From the NCBI GenBank assembly GCA_951804985.1, contig OX638134.1, positions 7,758,790 to 7,822,789 on the forward strand: DNA of 64,000 nt. Reading direction: 5' to 3'. Within the stretch, counting starts at the first letter, position 1. Every line of letters begins with the position of its first letter. This DNA is from Dryomyza anilis. Lineage: Eukaryota; Arthropoda; Insecta; Diptera; Dryomyzidae. A program made the translations under genes and the position numbers. Below the pieces are notes generated by a model, which saw only the letters and a list, made by a program, of their open reading frames with translations, made no database searches and had not been told where the DNA came from. Below, piece after piece: positions 35,500-47,003 of the stretch.

Positions 35500-37215
35500 T
35501 TAATTCATATTTTTATCAAAATTCAATTTATCACAAAAAATTAAATTTTTCACTAAAAATTCAATTTTTAACTAAAAATTAAAATTTTAACTAAAAATTC
35601 AATTTTTCACTGAAAATTCAATTTTTCACTAAAAATTAAATTTTTCAAAAAAATTCCAATTTTTCGCTAAAAATTCAATTTTTCACTAAAAATTCAATAT
35701 TTCACTAAAAATTCAATATTTCACTAAAAATTCAATTTTTCACTAAAAATTCAATTTTTCACTAAAAATTCAATTTTTCACTAAAAATTCAATTTTTCAC
35801 TAAAAATTCAATTTTTCAAAAAAATTCCAATTTTTCACTAAAAATTCAATTTTTCACTAAAAATTCAATTTTTCACTAAAAATTCAATTTTTCACTAAAA
35901 ATTCAATTTTTCACTAAAAATTCAATTTTTCACTAAAAATTCAATTTTTCACTAAAAATTCAATTTTTCACTAAAAATTAAATTTTTCACTAAAAATTCA
36001 ATTTTTCACTAAAAATTCAATTTTTCACTAAAAATTCAATTTTTCACTAAAAATTCAATTTTTCACTAAAAATTCAATTTTTCACTAAAAATTCAATTTT
36101 TCACTAAAAATTCAATTTTTCAATAAAATTGAATTTTTCACTAAAAATTCAATTTTTCAATAAAATTTAATTTTTCACTAAAAATTTAATTTTTCAATAA
36201 AATTCAATTTATCACTAAAAATTCAATTTTCACTATTAATTCAAATTTTCACTAAAAATTCAAATGTTCACTAAAAATTCAAATTTTTTACTAAAAATTC
36301 AAATTTTCACTAAAAATTCAATGGTTCACTAAAAATTCAATTTTTCACTAAAATTCAATTTTTCACTAAAATTCAATTTTTCACTAAAAATTCAATTTTT
36401 CACTATAAATTCAATTTTCACTATAAATTCAAATTTTCACTAAAAATTCAAATGATCAAATTTTCACTAAAAATTCAAATTTTTTACTAAAAATTAAAAT
36501 TTTTACTAAAAATTCAAATTTTTACTAAAATTCAACTTTTTACTAAAAAAAAACAAATTTTCACTAAAAATTCCATTTGTCACTAAAAAGTCAATTCTTA
36601 ACTAAAAATTAAATTTTAACTAAAAGTTTTAATTTTGTACTAAAATTCAATTTTTCAATTTTTTTAAAAATTCGTTTTTTGTACTAAAAATTCAATTTTT
36701 CACTAAAATTCAATTTTTCACTAAAAATTCAAGATTTAACTAAAAATTTAATTTTCTCTAAAAATTCAAATTTTCACTAAAAAAAAACAAATTTTCACGA
36801 AAAATTTCAATTTTTCACTAAAAATTCAATTTTTAGCTAGAAATTAAATTTTTAACTAAAAATTCCGATATCCTCTAAAAATTCAATTTTTAACTAAAAT
36901 TAAATTTTTCACTAAAAATTATTTTTTCATTAAAAATTAAATTTATCATTAAAAATTCAATTTTTCACTAAAAATTCAAATTTTCACTAAAAATTCAAAT
37001 TTTCACTAAAAATTCAATTTTTCACTAATAATTAAATTTTTCACTAATAAATTAATTTTTCCACTCAAAATTCAATATTTAAACCAAAAAATCCAATCTA
37101 TCAATATCAATTCAATTTTTATCTAAAAATTCAGTTTTTCACTAATAATTCATTTGTACACTATAATTCATTTTATTACTAAAAATTCAGTTTATCACAA
37201 AAATTCTATTTTTCG
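35500..37215 (-). repeat. 19-bp minisatellite, block 3 (inverted)
   Basis: About 85 copies of TTTTTCACTAAAAATTCAA, nearly pure at 35,720-36,120 and degenerate toward 37,200. Same orientation as block 2. Confidence 0.95.
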
Positions 37216-37219
37216 TTAA

Positions 37220-38050
37220 AAATTTATATTCTTTTATAATATTTAGAAATATCTCTGTTCAACTGTTCAAGTGTGGACTATCATCCAACAAGTTCTTCAT
37301 TCCTCATCCTCCTCCCAAAAGCTCCTGTCAAACGTTTGCTACTGTTTGTTGCTCTCCAGGGAGGCAATTATTTCAATCATTCGCTACGCCGACAAATAAT
37401 AAACATATGGCTGTGAAAAGAGCAACAACAAGAACCCGACAAACAACGGGGTCACCCGGCAGCAGCCTCCCTTGAACAGGGAAAAGAGCAGCCAGAGCAA
37501 TAATGTGTGAATTTGCAGTGATTTTCATTTTCATTTATTGAATAACTTTTATACAGAATAAGTATTACACGAAATTCCTGTGCCAGAGAATTATTTGTTG
37601 TTTTTTTTCCTTATTCCGTGGAGTTTTATGAGCTCAATGAAATAATCATTTGATTGAAATTTGATGCCGGTTTAGAGAGAAGCAACATTGCTGCGTAAGT
37701 TGAGACGCGCTGCTTTGCTGCACAGAGCAAAAGGTAGCAACAACGGTAATAGTGGCAACAACAACAGCATTCGTTGCAACAACAATAGTATTAGTGACAA
37801 CAACATCTAAACTTCTACAATCTGCTGTCATGGCAGACACAACAAGAGCAACAACGTACGCAATGTTGAAGGAAAGACGCGCATTTTCCTGGGACAAAAA
37901 AGATAGAGGTAGTTCGATGTCTGTCTGTGTAGTATTTTGCACTGAACTGCTGTAGTGCGTTTGCGTCGAAGTGGTGAAATGTTGAAACTTTTGACTCCGC
38001 CTTCGCAGGAACGTTGTGAATATGACACAGGAGCAAAATAAAACAGGGAC
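37220..38050. promoter_or_regulatory. Second high-complexity non-coding island
   Basis: 37,250-37,510 and 37,650-38,050 are unique, CAA/CAG-bearing and moderately G+C-rich (e.g. GGGGTCACCCGGCAGCAGCC). Short frames on both strands overlap without codon character. Possibly regulatory. Confidence 0.25.
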
Positions 38051-39333
38051 AGTTTTGCAGTTGTTAAATGTATTAAATAAATATATAAAACATTACTTTA
38101 AAGGATTCATGTCAGCCTACATAATTTGTTAATAGTGCGGTTTATCGACAGAACATTTACAAAACAAAACTTGTAAAATAGAAATTGCGATTTTCCGCTT
38201 GATGAATCTCAAAATAAACAATACTTCTTTTGTGTGATTAAATGCATTCATTAGTGAAAACTTATTAATGAACAAATCCATAATATTAATGAACCAATAC
38301 ATCATATTAATGAATACTGAAAACAATTCATCAATATACAACATTGAAGAACTAATGTTGTAAATTCATGAATTGTTTTGTTCCGAGTTGAGACTGATTA
38401 AAAAATTCAATACAAATTTAAATTACTTTATTCAATTATAAAACTTTTCATCTTTTATGGAAAGTGTTTCATATTACATTATACGTTGTATTCATTAAGC
38501 AATTTAGTAGCGTTCTGAACTTGAAATCATAAAGGTGACTCATTTTTGAGTATCAGAAACAAAAGACTCTTAAAAGTATCTCATTTAAGACTGTTTTTGA
38601 AGCTTTCCAAAATATTACGAATAAAAGAGTCATAGTTATGAGTTATTTAGGAGTTCTCGTAAATAGACTGCTAAAACCATCAAACTTTAAATAGTTTCTG
38701 AGAGCTTAGAAAACGAACCCATAAAAATCTCCCTTTAAATAGTATTTTCAGAACACAGCGAATAATAGTTCCGAAAAAGTCACGTTCGAGACTGTTTTGA
38801 GATCACTCAGAAATAGATTATTTCAATCATCCTATTTAGAAGTCAACTGTTAAATAAAAGCGATATACAATAATCTTTTTGAATTTGAAATCAAATAAAA
38901 TTATATAAGATTGGTGTAAATTTAACAGACAAACATTCATATTAGATGGATTTACTTAAACTTGGATGTAGGTATTCTCTCGGATGTCTAGAATAAGAAA
39001 AACTTATCCACAACGTACGCTGTTGAAATCATTTATGACACTTTATGTACTTTTAAAGAGGGATAATTGTAGAGTCTAAATAGTCACAGAAATATCAATG
39101 TATTAGGAGTATTACAAGTTTCATAAATGTGATAGTTTTTGGTCTCATACAATCGTGCCCTCTATTCAGGTTTCCAGACCATTTTTTGGACTCTTTTTGG
39201 TGCCCAAATATAAATGTTTTAGAAGTAATAAAGTACTAATCAAAATGAGGATTTTTGGACTGATGAAATAGGTTTTGGGAGCCATTTAGGCTCTTTTCGG
39301 TGCTCATATATGATTGTTTTAGGAATATTAAAC
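38051..39333. other. Intergenic DNA with degenerate repeats
   Basis: 38,230-38,370 carries ATTAATGAA/CATCATATT motifs of the 30.4-kb MITE. 38,520-39,330 is a loose repeat with phrases GGTTT..GGACTCTTTTTGGTGC and TATTTAGGAG. No gene. Confidence 0.5.
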
Positions 39334-39341
39334 GTCTAATA

Positions 39342-39983
39342 GGTTAGGTGTGGCGGCGCAAGCCTCACATAGACCAAGCCTCACATGGAAAAAATCTGAA
39401 GACCGTCCTACGTAATTTTGGTGCTTCACGAATGATCAGGTCATTGATGCAGGTCATTGAGTTCCAGACTTGCCACTTCATGTAGTGACTTATATGTCTA
39501 AAAGTTGCCATTCTGCACCTGGCTAAGGCAGGACAAAAGCAGATAAGATGTACGAACGTTTCTTTTTCGTCGTGCTCTTTGCATTTTCTGCACCAGTTGT
39601 TCGTTAGCAGCCCCCACCTCGTAGGTTTGGTGGCCAATGAGACCGTGTCCGGTTAAAAAGCCGAGCAGTAATCTAATCACTTGTTTTAAGAGATATTACT
39701 TAAGTAGATGTACTCCTTTTCGTTGTAATGTAGCCAAAATATTTTTGCGATTTTACTGTTGTTTGTTAGTTCCCATTATTCTTCCCGATGGACAGTATGT
39801 ACTTATCCTGTTGTAGGTAAAATAATTGTATTGAAGCTGGTATGACAAGTGTGTCCTTTTCTAGCAGTATTCCGTTTTTTGCGAGTTGGTCTGCTTTTTC
39901 GTTTCCCTCTATGTTGTAGTGGCCGGGAACCCAAATTAGAAAAACTGTTTTTATGCTTACCAGCTTTTGTAGTGAGAAAAAAA
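39342..39983 (-). pseudogene. 5'-truncated non-LTR retrotransposon (RNase H and C-terminal tail)
   Basis: On the minus strand one frame reads LIWVPGHYNIEGNEKADQLA followed by KNG, the classic RNase H segment of R1/I-type LINEs. Downstream are LLGFLTGHGLIG and, after a frame change, WCRKCKEHDEKETFVHLICF then CPALARCR, the cysteine-bearing tail typical of these elements. At least one frameshift and loss of everything upstream make it inactive. GTCTAATA lies on both sides (39,334-39,341 and 39,984-39,991), consistent with a target-site duplication made when it inserted into the surrounding degenerate repeat. Confidence 0.85.
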
Positions 39984-39991
39984 GTCTAATA

Positions 39992-41232
39992 AATAGGAGG
40001 GTTTTTGGCTCATAACATGAAGCCCTCTGCCCAGGTTTCGTGGGCCTTTTTGGGTTATTTTCTAGTGCTCATGTATAAGCGTAACACTCAAAAATATGAC
40101 TCATTTAAAACAACAAAAATCAAACAGAAATCTTAACATTGCAACGGTATATGGAAACCGTTCCGTTATGAAATTTTAAATCGAACCGTAACAGAAACCA
40201 AAACAAGGAAAAACTGAAATCGTTATTCGTTTGGATTCAAATCCTTTATTTATATCAAAACTAATCAGTTAATAAATGAAATGACATTCGTCTGATTAAC
40301 GTACGATATATAAAATTTAACACAAACCAATAATTGAAAATTTTAAAATATACTTGATGAGTTTTTTTTTCTACCACGACGATATAAAACATATTGTTGA
40401 CGATACTGCAAAACCGCCTAACTGCATGTGAAAATTACGTTTAATTTTGTGTTTTAATCGAATTTTTAATTATATATTGATATATTCATCGGATAAATTA
40501 GATAAATACCATTATATGTTATGACATACTTAATTTTGTATGAAGTAAGTTCAGAATTGAGACTCAAAATAGTTTTGTTTCATCTGAAAAATTAATTTTG
40601 TAAGAGATATTCGAAAATGTAGATAGGCAGTGTTCCGGTATCACCGAATATATATTTAAAGGATTTATGCCAGTCTTATAAAAATCAGGAACCGTTATTA
40701 ATGTTGGAGCAGAAATATTTTGGGAATCATAAAAAAGAAAACAACATTCATTCAATCATGAGGGGCGAGCCGCAAAGAGAATCATTAGGCCGTATGGGTG
40801 GATTTTCCAAATGCTGATTTTTTAAAGGCACTACAATATGTGTATATATTTTAGGATAAAGTAAAAGATGATATTTAAAAAAAAGTTCAATTTGGTCAGT
40901 TATGAAAAATTCGCCCTAAGATATTATTGCTATATGGTTTTGGTATATGCACAAAAGTGGGGAGTTTAGAAATCACAATAGACTGATCACGCCCCATACC
41001 AGATAGCCTAGCTCTTCATTATTTTCTGTAATCGAAATTTCAGCAGACATCCAGATATACAAATGGACAAGACGAACAGACGGACATCACGAAATCAAGA
41101 ATATATAATTTCCATACAGTTGAAGCCTTCTACTTTACAAACGGATGATCAAATTGAATATACCATTTTATTTAGAATTATGATAAATACAAAGACAACA
41201 ATTTTTTTTGCAGCCAATTCCTTGTAACAGGC
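39992..41232. other. Intergenic DNA
   Basis: 39,992-40,090 continues the repeat split by the LINE. 40,900-41,175 is a partial copy of the ATACCCTACACC-type dispersed repeat (GACGGACATCACGAAATCAA). Otherwise A+T-rich without a gene. Confidence 0.5.
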
Positions 41233-41238
41233 TTTATT
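41233..41238 (-). terminator. Probable poly(A) signal of the 41.3-kb gene
   Basis: AATAAA on the minus strand, 65 bp past the stop codon at 41,304. Confidence 0.45.
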
Positions 41239-41303
41239 ACAAATTTACAAAAATATCAAAATTGCTTTAAAATAAGAATTATACAAAAAAATTATACCGA
41301 AAT

Positions 41304-42449
41304 TCAAACCGTCTTCGTTGAACGACGATTATTGTACGTTGCATGCACCAGCCTGAATTTGCCAAGCACAGTGCCAATAGGTTTAACAAAATTATTTACT
41401 GTATCAGCAATAGGTTCCAAAATATCACGCACGGAAGTTAAAATATTGAAACACAATATTAGAGGAGGCTGCAGGAAACCATTGAAAAGCACAGTTAGTA
41501 TAGGTTTGATCAGATAGTCTGAGGTCATATGCAAAAAACCGACACATAACGTATTCACCACGGAATAGAGAACAAAACGATACGCTTGCAATATAAAAGT
41601 CACCACAAATGCGACGCCAATATGAAGCGTGCCAAAGAATTCGGCCCAGAAACGGGCCGAAATCTGAGTAGCACGTTCGGCCAGCACAACCGACAGTATT
41701 TGCGGATGACAATCGGTGGTGCGTAGATACTCGGCGCATCCATGTTCAAACGGATAGATGCCAATGCAAGTATCGCGTGGAGGCGGCGAGGTGATTGTAG
41801 GCGGCGATTGATTTTTAGTGGGCGTGGTCAACTCATCAAAGAGTTTTTTATTTGATTTTACTTCCGCCTTTCGCATTGCATCTAGCGATTGACGTAATCG
41901 TTTAAAAATCGAGGTCTCCGCCAAAGACTCCTGCTGATATTTTTGCTGCTGCTTTTGCTTCTTGGTGAGAACAACCGGTGGCGCCACTGTTTCAAATAGC
42001 GTGCGTTTTGAGGGTTTTCGATGTTTTGATGTTGAAGTTTTGGAAACGCGATGTTTATGTGGTTTTCTATATAACTGAAATTCGATTTTTGATGGCGTCA
42101 CCTTGTCTGTGCCCAACTTATGATTGTTTTTGTTGCCACCACCGCCGTCACGCATGGTACGCATTTCGTAGAGTATTTTGGAATTTATATCCGTATTACT
42201 GACGCTAGTATCCTCCACAGGCGTTGTTTCTTGTTCGCCATTGGAGAATTTATTGTATTTGCATGTTTTACTGTTGCTATTTCTCTGACAGTATAAAGCC
42301 TGTCCACCATTGTCCGTTTCCGTGCTGGAACTCGAACAAAGCAGCATCGATTTAAGCGGCGATTGTAGTTTGGCCGTAACGCCTACATGTTGCACTTCGA
42401 TTAGATTCGATTTGGAATTGGAGTTGCGTTCGGGTGGCGTATCGGACAT
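41304..42449 (-). CDS. Uncharacterised membrane-anchored protein, 381 aa
   Basis: A single-exon frame on the minus strand with a good start context (AAAACTATG). Residues 1-225 are hydrophilic, Ser/Thr/Lys-rich and probably disordered, with a basic patch (KPHKHRVSKTSTSKHRKPSK) and a short KKQKQQQKYQQ run. From about 228 a compact domain begins: CIGIYPFEHGCAEYLRTTDC, then ILSVVLAERATQISARFWAE, two hydrophobic stretches (about 275-306 and 316-337), and an amphipathic segment with DILEPIADTVNNFVKPIG. This is not a signal-peptide protein; the layout suggests a C-terminal membrane hairpin with a long cytoplasmic N-terminus. Codon use and G+C are well above the flanks, supporting a real gene. I do not recognise the family. 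It is divergent from HAGH across a 1.26-kb gap, so they may share regulatory DNA. Confidence 0.82.
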   Translation of the reverse strand: MSDTPPERNSNSKSNLIEVQHVGVTAKLQSPLKSMLLCSSSSTETDNGGQALYCQRNSNSKTCKYNKFSNGEQETTPVEDTSVSNTDINSKILYEMRTMRDGGGGNKNNHKLGTDKVTPSKIEFQLYRKPHKHRVSKTSTSKHRKPSKRTLFETVAPPVVLTKKQKQQQKYQQESLAETSIFKRLRQSLDAMRKAEVKSNKKLFDELTTPTKNQSPPTITSPPPRDTCIGIYPFEHGCAEYLRTTDCHPQILSVVLAERATQISARFWAEFFGTLHIGVAFVVTFILQAYRFVLYSVVNTLCVGFLHMTSDYLIKPILTVLFNGFLQPPLILCFNILTSVRDILEPIADTVNNFVKPIGTVLGKFRLVHATYNNRRSTKTV

Positions 42450-42599
42450 AGTTTTAGTTGTTCTTGGTGTTTTTTATTTGTAGATGTAAGAAAAATGTGT
42501 AGAAAATATTAATTGAAGTTTTTTATTTTTTTTTTGAAATGACAACTTTTTATTAATTTCAAAATTGTTTATAACAGTTGAAAGTTACAATATATTCAG

Positions 42600-43160
42600 T
42601 GTTGGTGAAAAACTTATTTTTTAGTAAAAAGTTTACTTTTTAGTGAACATTTTATTTTTTAGTGAAAATTGTAATTTTAAGTTAAATAATGGGTTTTATT
42701 TTTTAGAGAAAATTTATATTTTTAATGATAAATTTAATTACTTAAATATTAAATCTTTAGTGATATATTAAACATTCAGTGAAAAATTTAATATTTTGTG
42801 AAAAATTAAATTTTTAGTGAGAAATTGAATTTTTAGTAAAAATTGAATATATAGTGAGAAATTGAATTTTAGTGAAAAGTTGAATTTTTAGTGAAAAAAT
42901 TGAATTTTTAACCAAAAATTTAGTTTTTTTTTATGAAAATTTTAATTTTTGGTGAAAATTTTAATTTATAGTAAACAATTTAATATATATTGAATAATTT
43001 AATTTTCAGTGAAAACTATTTTTAGTAAAAATTAAAATTTTAGTGAAAAATAAAATGTCTAGTGAAAAGTTTAAATTCGAATTTTTAGTTATACATTTTT
43101 TTAAAGTAAAAAATTTAATTTCTATTGAAAAATTTAATTTAAGAAAAATTTTATTTTTTG
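42600..43160 (+). repeat. 19-bp minisatellite, block 4 (degenerate)
   Basis: About 25-30 diverged units of GTGAAAAATTGAATTTTTA, same orientation as block 1, between the divergent 41.3-kb gene and HAGH. Older-looking than blocks 1-3. Confidence 0.85.
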
Positions 43161-43169
43161 GTAAAATGA

Positions 43170-43711
43170 ATGTTTGTGGGAAATCGCAAAACCAACTAAA
43201 CACAGCGCAATCTATATTCGTGAACACACTCGCGCCCTTCTCGAACAAACAGCTGTTCAACTGACAGTCAACTGTCAAAAGTTTTTCCATCGATGTCTGG
43301 CAGCAGCAGCAGCGGACAACAAAAACAAGTGAATTTTTCGCAAGTGTACGCAAAAAACTTAATTTAATTTTAGTTTTTAAAAATATCTAGTTTTTCTTAT
43401 AGTTTTCATTAATAATTTTTGCATTGAATTACGTTTGAATGTGTTTTAACTGTTTTGCCAACAATAGAATTTCATTAAATTTATGCATTAGCTAAAGGTT
43501 TTAGAAGAAAAGTCACGCATACAAAAGCACAAAAGTTAAAAGTTTTGGTTACTTTTTTTTGGTCATCCATCTATTAATTCATCCAGCAAGCAAGCAATCA
43601 AGTTTTGTACGCCTTCGAAAGCAGCTTCAAAATATTTTGTAGTTTTTCGCCTATACATACATTATATATTTAATCATTACGTGTGCTAATTTGTGCTAGA
43701 AATTAAAATAA
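43170..43711 (+). promoter_or_regulatory. Probable HAGH promoter and leader
   Basis: Unique sequence directly upstream of the HAGH start. It has AACAGCTGTT (43,247-43,256), a DRE-like CATCGATG near 43,288 and a CAG run. No confident Inr or TATA, so the start site is not placed. Confidence 0.35.
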
Positions 43712-43781
43712 ATGTTTCCAACATTTTGGAGACGCGTACAAAACGGTGTTGCACAAAACGTCACAGCTGCCTATTTTAGAG
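43712..43781 (+). CDS. HAGH: HAGH coding exon 1 (targeting peptide)
   Basis: ATG in context AAATAAATG. 23 codons plus one base, ending at donor GAG|GTTAGT. Arg, Asn and Gln with no acidic residue. Confidence 0.85.
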
Positions 43782-46700
43782 GTTAGTTTTTCTGTCGCAT
43801 TTTCAAGTGTTCTGTCTGTATTTTCGCATGTTTTTTGGTGTAGTAACAGTATAGTGTCTAATTGTTGTTGTTGTTGCTATTTTATAGAATGTCTGGAAAA
43901 ATAATTTATGCATGTTTGTTTGTTTTTATATTGCTGCTGAAGTAGATCTGTATTTTGCCTGTATTTGTTTTGCTTATCTGTTGTCTGTTGGCAAACTAAA
44001 AGGTTGCCAACTTCAATAAAAAAAATAATAAAAAAATCGGGTAAATTAAATCCATAAATTTTATCTTATCGACATTTACAGCGATTTTAAAAATTGAAAC
44101 CCAAATGCAATAACGCTTTGAATTTCTGTTTTGATGTTTTCCATAGTTTCGATTGCGTTTTCGTTTTTAAGTTTTATAAAGAACGGTTTTCAAATACCAG
44201 CGCCAAATTGCGAATATGATTTAATATTTTTCATAATTGTTAGTTTTTGTGCATATGTTCTTTAAAATAGAAGATATAAAAACTAAATTCAGATTTTTTG
44301 ACAATTTTCACATAGATTCAAAAAGCTGAAAATTGAAAATTTAAATTGTATTATGCGCCAAATATTTTTAACAAACCCCGAATTATTTCAATCCTAAATT
44401 AAAACAAAACTTAATTTTTTTAGTCTCATCATGGAAAACCCGAAATACATGTTATACTAGGCATGGTTGAAGTATATGGGCCATTCCACACCAAATCGAC
44501 CAGCGGTTGGAACTCAACTTCTTCGATTTCAATGAAATTTTGGGAATTGATAAAGGGTATTGAGACGTGCACATGCATGAACATTTATAATAAATTGAAT
44601 CAGAATTTTAAAATCAGTTTTGAAGTGCAAGGATAATGACCACGTGCCACATGTTCACGTTTAGAAGTTACAACTTAATTTTTCTGAAAGCTTGTTCTAT
44701 TACCTTTAAAACGAGCCATCAATGATCATCATCAATTTCTAGCATTTCTAGTTCAAGAGATATTTAAATATGAACAACCATACAAATGAGATTTTTGGCC
44801 TTTTTTTTTCAACTTTGAGCCACTGTATTTTTGGAAGTAGTGGTCGCAAAAAATAATGAAAAAATAGGTAGTTCATGACTCGATACCCTTTATCAGTTGC
44901 CAAAATTTCATTTAAATCGAAAAGGTAAAATCTCAAATTTGACTATTTTTGGTCGATTTGGTGTGGAATGGCCCATATACAGGTTAAGTCATCTTTCAAA
45001 ATTCAGTCGCCATTTACTTTTTTTTTTTGAAAACTGTTTGAAAGACTCAACATTTGTTTACGAAAAATTTAAAGTAAAACATCAATGCTTTGTTTACAAT
45101 TTCTGAAAAAATTTGAAACTCGAAATTTTAAAATAAATAAATTACAACACTTTGGTAATTTTCAAGCTGTATGTGCTCCAGAAGAACACCGCAGTGTATA
45201 ACAAAAGTGAAAAAGTGAATTTGTTGTGTGAAATTTGAATAAATTATCCAATTTAAAGTGCAAAACACATAACCTTGAAATACATTTTAAAATGACAATT
45301 AATTGTTGTATTTTTTAAATTTTCTTATTGACATTCTCAGCATAGTGTATGACAACTAACTGTCTAGATGAACTAACCTGTACATACTTCAACCATGATA
45401 CTAGGACTTAAAATTTTATTAATAATAAAAAAGGGTTAACGTTAAAATCGTAAAAACCCGAAGACACAATCCCAACATCTCAAATCCAGAAATAAAAAAA
45501 AAATTCTAGGATTTAGGACGTCGGAATTTTGACACTTTGCATTTTTGAGTTAGGGATTTTGGCCTGTCAATATTGTGTCCGTCCGAACTCATTCTAAAAT
45601 ATAGCAAAAAACCTTCGCCAGATTTATATACCCCAACCAATAAAGTTTATAAATGTTTTCGGGATTATGCCCGTTCCAATTTTGGAAGCTTCTTGAATTC
45701 CCCAAGTACCCTTAAGTACTGTTTTCTTCCTAATCCAACTGTAAAATTTGGGTTACTTTCACACTTTATGGTCACATATCTCGAAACTCGATGTAATATG
45801 ATTTAAGACGTAAGTTTGATGGGTAAAATACATTTTTTCAGATTTCTGAAGGATATTAAAAAAAAAAGGTAAAAAACTATATCAAAAATTTATTGTGAAT
45901 TGCATAAAGTCTATTTATTGTGAATCATTTGCTGTGTGCTTTGGTTTGTGTAGGTGCTTAATGTGTATGCGTTTTCTTTGTTTGCATTCAGATGGCGCGC
46001 AATGTGTCGCCATTTTGAAAGTTTCAATTTAAATAAAAATTTTAAGTGTTTGTTTCTAATTTTATTTTGGCAAAAAAAAAAACATTTTAACCATTTTAGC
46101 ACAAAAACTACGCAAAGTGGGAATACGCGGCACACACAGTTCCATCGAGGATATTAAAATGTCTACCATGCTTGTGAAAATATTGCCTGCGCTGCAGGAT
46201 AATTATATGTATTTGGTGAGTGTTTAAAAAATACCATTACCTCTTGCTTTTTAATCGAATCTACTTAAAACAACCCATAGATTATAGATCAGGCTACACG
46301 CGAGGCCGCCATCGTTGACCCCGTCGATCCGGAGTCTGTCATCGCGGCAGTGCAGCGTGAGAATGTTAATCTCACCAAAGTGCTTACGACGCATCATCAT
46401 TGGGATCATGCGGGCGGCAATGAGAAACTGGTGAAAATGTTCTCCAATCCGTTGCAGGTTTATGGCAACGACGAACGCATTGGTGCACTCAATTGTCGCA
46501 TTTCGCAGGACGATCGTTTGCAGATTGGCGCACTCAATGTGCGTTGCCTCTTTACGCCTTGCCACACTTCGGGACATATTTGCTACTATGTGGAGGCGCC
46601 GAATGGCGAACGTGTTGTCTTCACTGGCGACACTCTGTTCCAAGGTGGTTGTGGTCGTTTCTTTGAGGGCAATGCTGAACAAATGTACTCAGCCTTGTGT

Positions 46701-47003
46701 CAGCAGCTGTCGGCGCTGCCCGATGATACTAAAGTGTTTTGCGGTCACGAATACACATTGCAGAATATGGCATTTGCGCGTCATGTGGAGCCACAGAACG
46801 ATTGCATTTTGCAACGCATCGAATGGGCCAAATTGCGACGTGCCACACAGTCGCCCACCGTGCCGTCGACCATTGCGCAGGAGAAGTCCTGGAATCCGTT
46901 TATGCGCGTGCACGAAGCAAGCGTGCAGAAGCATGCGTGCGAAAAGGATCCCATACGCACCATGCATAGCCTGCGCAAGGAGAAGGACAATTTTAAGGCC
47001 TAA
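43712..47003 (+). CDS. HAGH: Hydroxyacylglutathione hydrolase (glyoxalase II)
   Basis: Exons 43,712-43,781, 46,100-46,215 and 46,281-47,003 (70+116+723 = 909 bp) encode 302 residues in one frame. The enzyme hydrolyses S-D-lactoylglutathione to D-lactate and glutathione, the second step of methylglyoxal detoxification. It has a metallo-beta-lactamase fold with a binuclear metal site. The ligand motif [11 protein letters not shown] is at 98-108 (His100, His102, Asp104, His105). His157 (PCHTSGH), Asp179 (TGDTLF) and His218 (CGHEYT) complete the site. The N-terminus [16 protein letters not shown] is basic and lacks acids, as in a mitochondrial presequence. A second Met at 44 ([19 protein letters not shown]) begins where the cytosolic form of animal HAGH begins. 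Length and C-terminus ([11 protein letters not shown]...) are intact. Confidence 0.96.
44462..45397. mobile_element. Outer MITE with 8-bp target duplication (hAT/P-type)
   Basis: ATACTAGG lies immediately outside both ends (44,454-44,461 and 45,398-45,405). The ends begin CATGGTTGAAGTAT. With the inner element removed, the left and right ends match over about 31 bp with about three mismatches. An 8-bp duplication points to the hAT or P superfamily; the CATG start is P-like. Without the inner element it is about 435 bp and non-coding. It lies in HAGH intron 1. Confidence 0.85.
44477..44975. mobile_element. Inner MITE nested in the outer element's left end
   Basis: 499 bp, beginning TGGGCCATTCCACACCAAAT and ending with its exact reverse complement. 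TA flanks it (44,475-44,476 and 44,976-44,977). Including flanks, the perfect inverted repeat is 30 bp, and imperfect pairing continues for about 100 bp (AATGAAATTTTGG, TGATAAAGGGTAT). TA duplication suggests a Tc1/mariner-type source. No transposase. Confidence 0.85.
45406..46099. other. Rest of HAGH intron 1
   Basis: A+T-rich intronic DNA with no exon signal. Short plus-strand frames here lack codon character. Confidence 0.55.
46100..46215 (+). CDS. HAGH: HAGH coding exon 2
   Basis: The acceptor ACCATTTTAG reads (A)[19 protein letters not shown] then the internal Met44 and the first beta strand ...LQDNYMYL, ending at TTG|GTGAGT. Confidence 0.92.
46281..47003 (+). CDS. HAGH: HAGH coding exon 3 (catalytic)
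   Basis: Acceptor AACCCATAG, then [20 protein letters not shown] through the whole metal site to ...RKEKDNFKA and TAA. G+C-rich; the long frames in other phases here are shadows. Confidence 0.96.
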   Translation: MIDQATREAAIVDPVDPESVIAAVQRENVNLTKVLTTHHHWDHAGGNEKLVKMFSNPLQVYGNDERIGALNCRISQDDRLQIGALNVRCLFTPCHTSGHICYYVEAPNGERVVFTGDTLFQGGCGRFFEGNAEQMYSALCQQLSALPDDTKVFCGHEYTLQNMAFARHVEPQNDCILQRIEWAKLRRATQSPTVPSTIAQEKSWNPFMRVHEASVQKHACEKDPIRTMHSLRKEKDNFKA

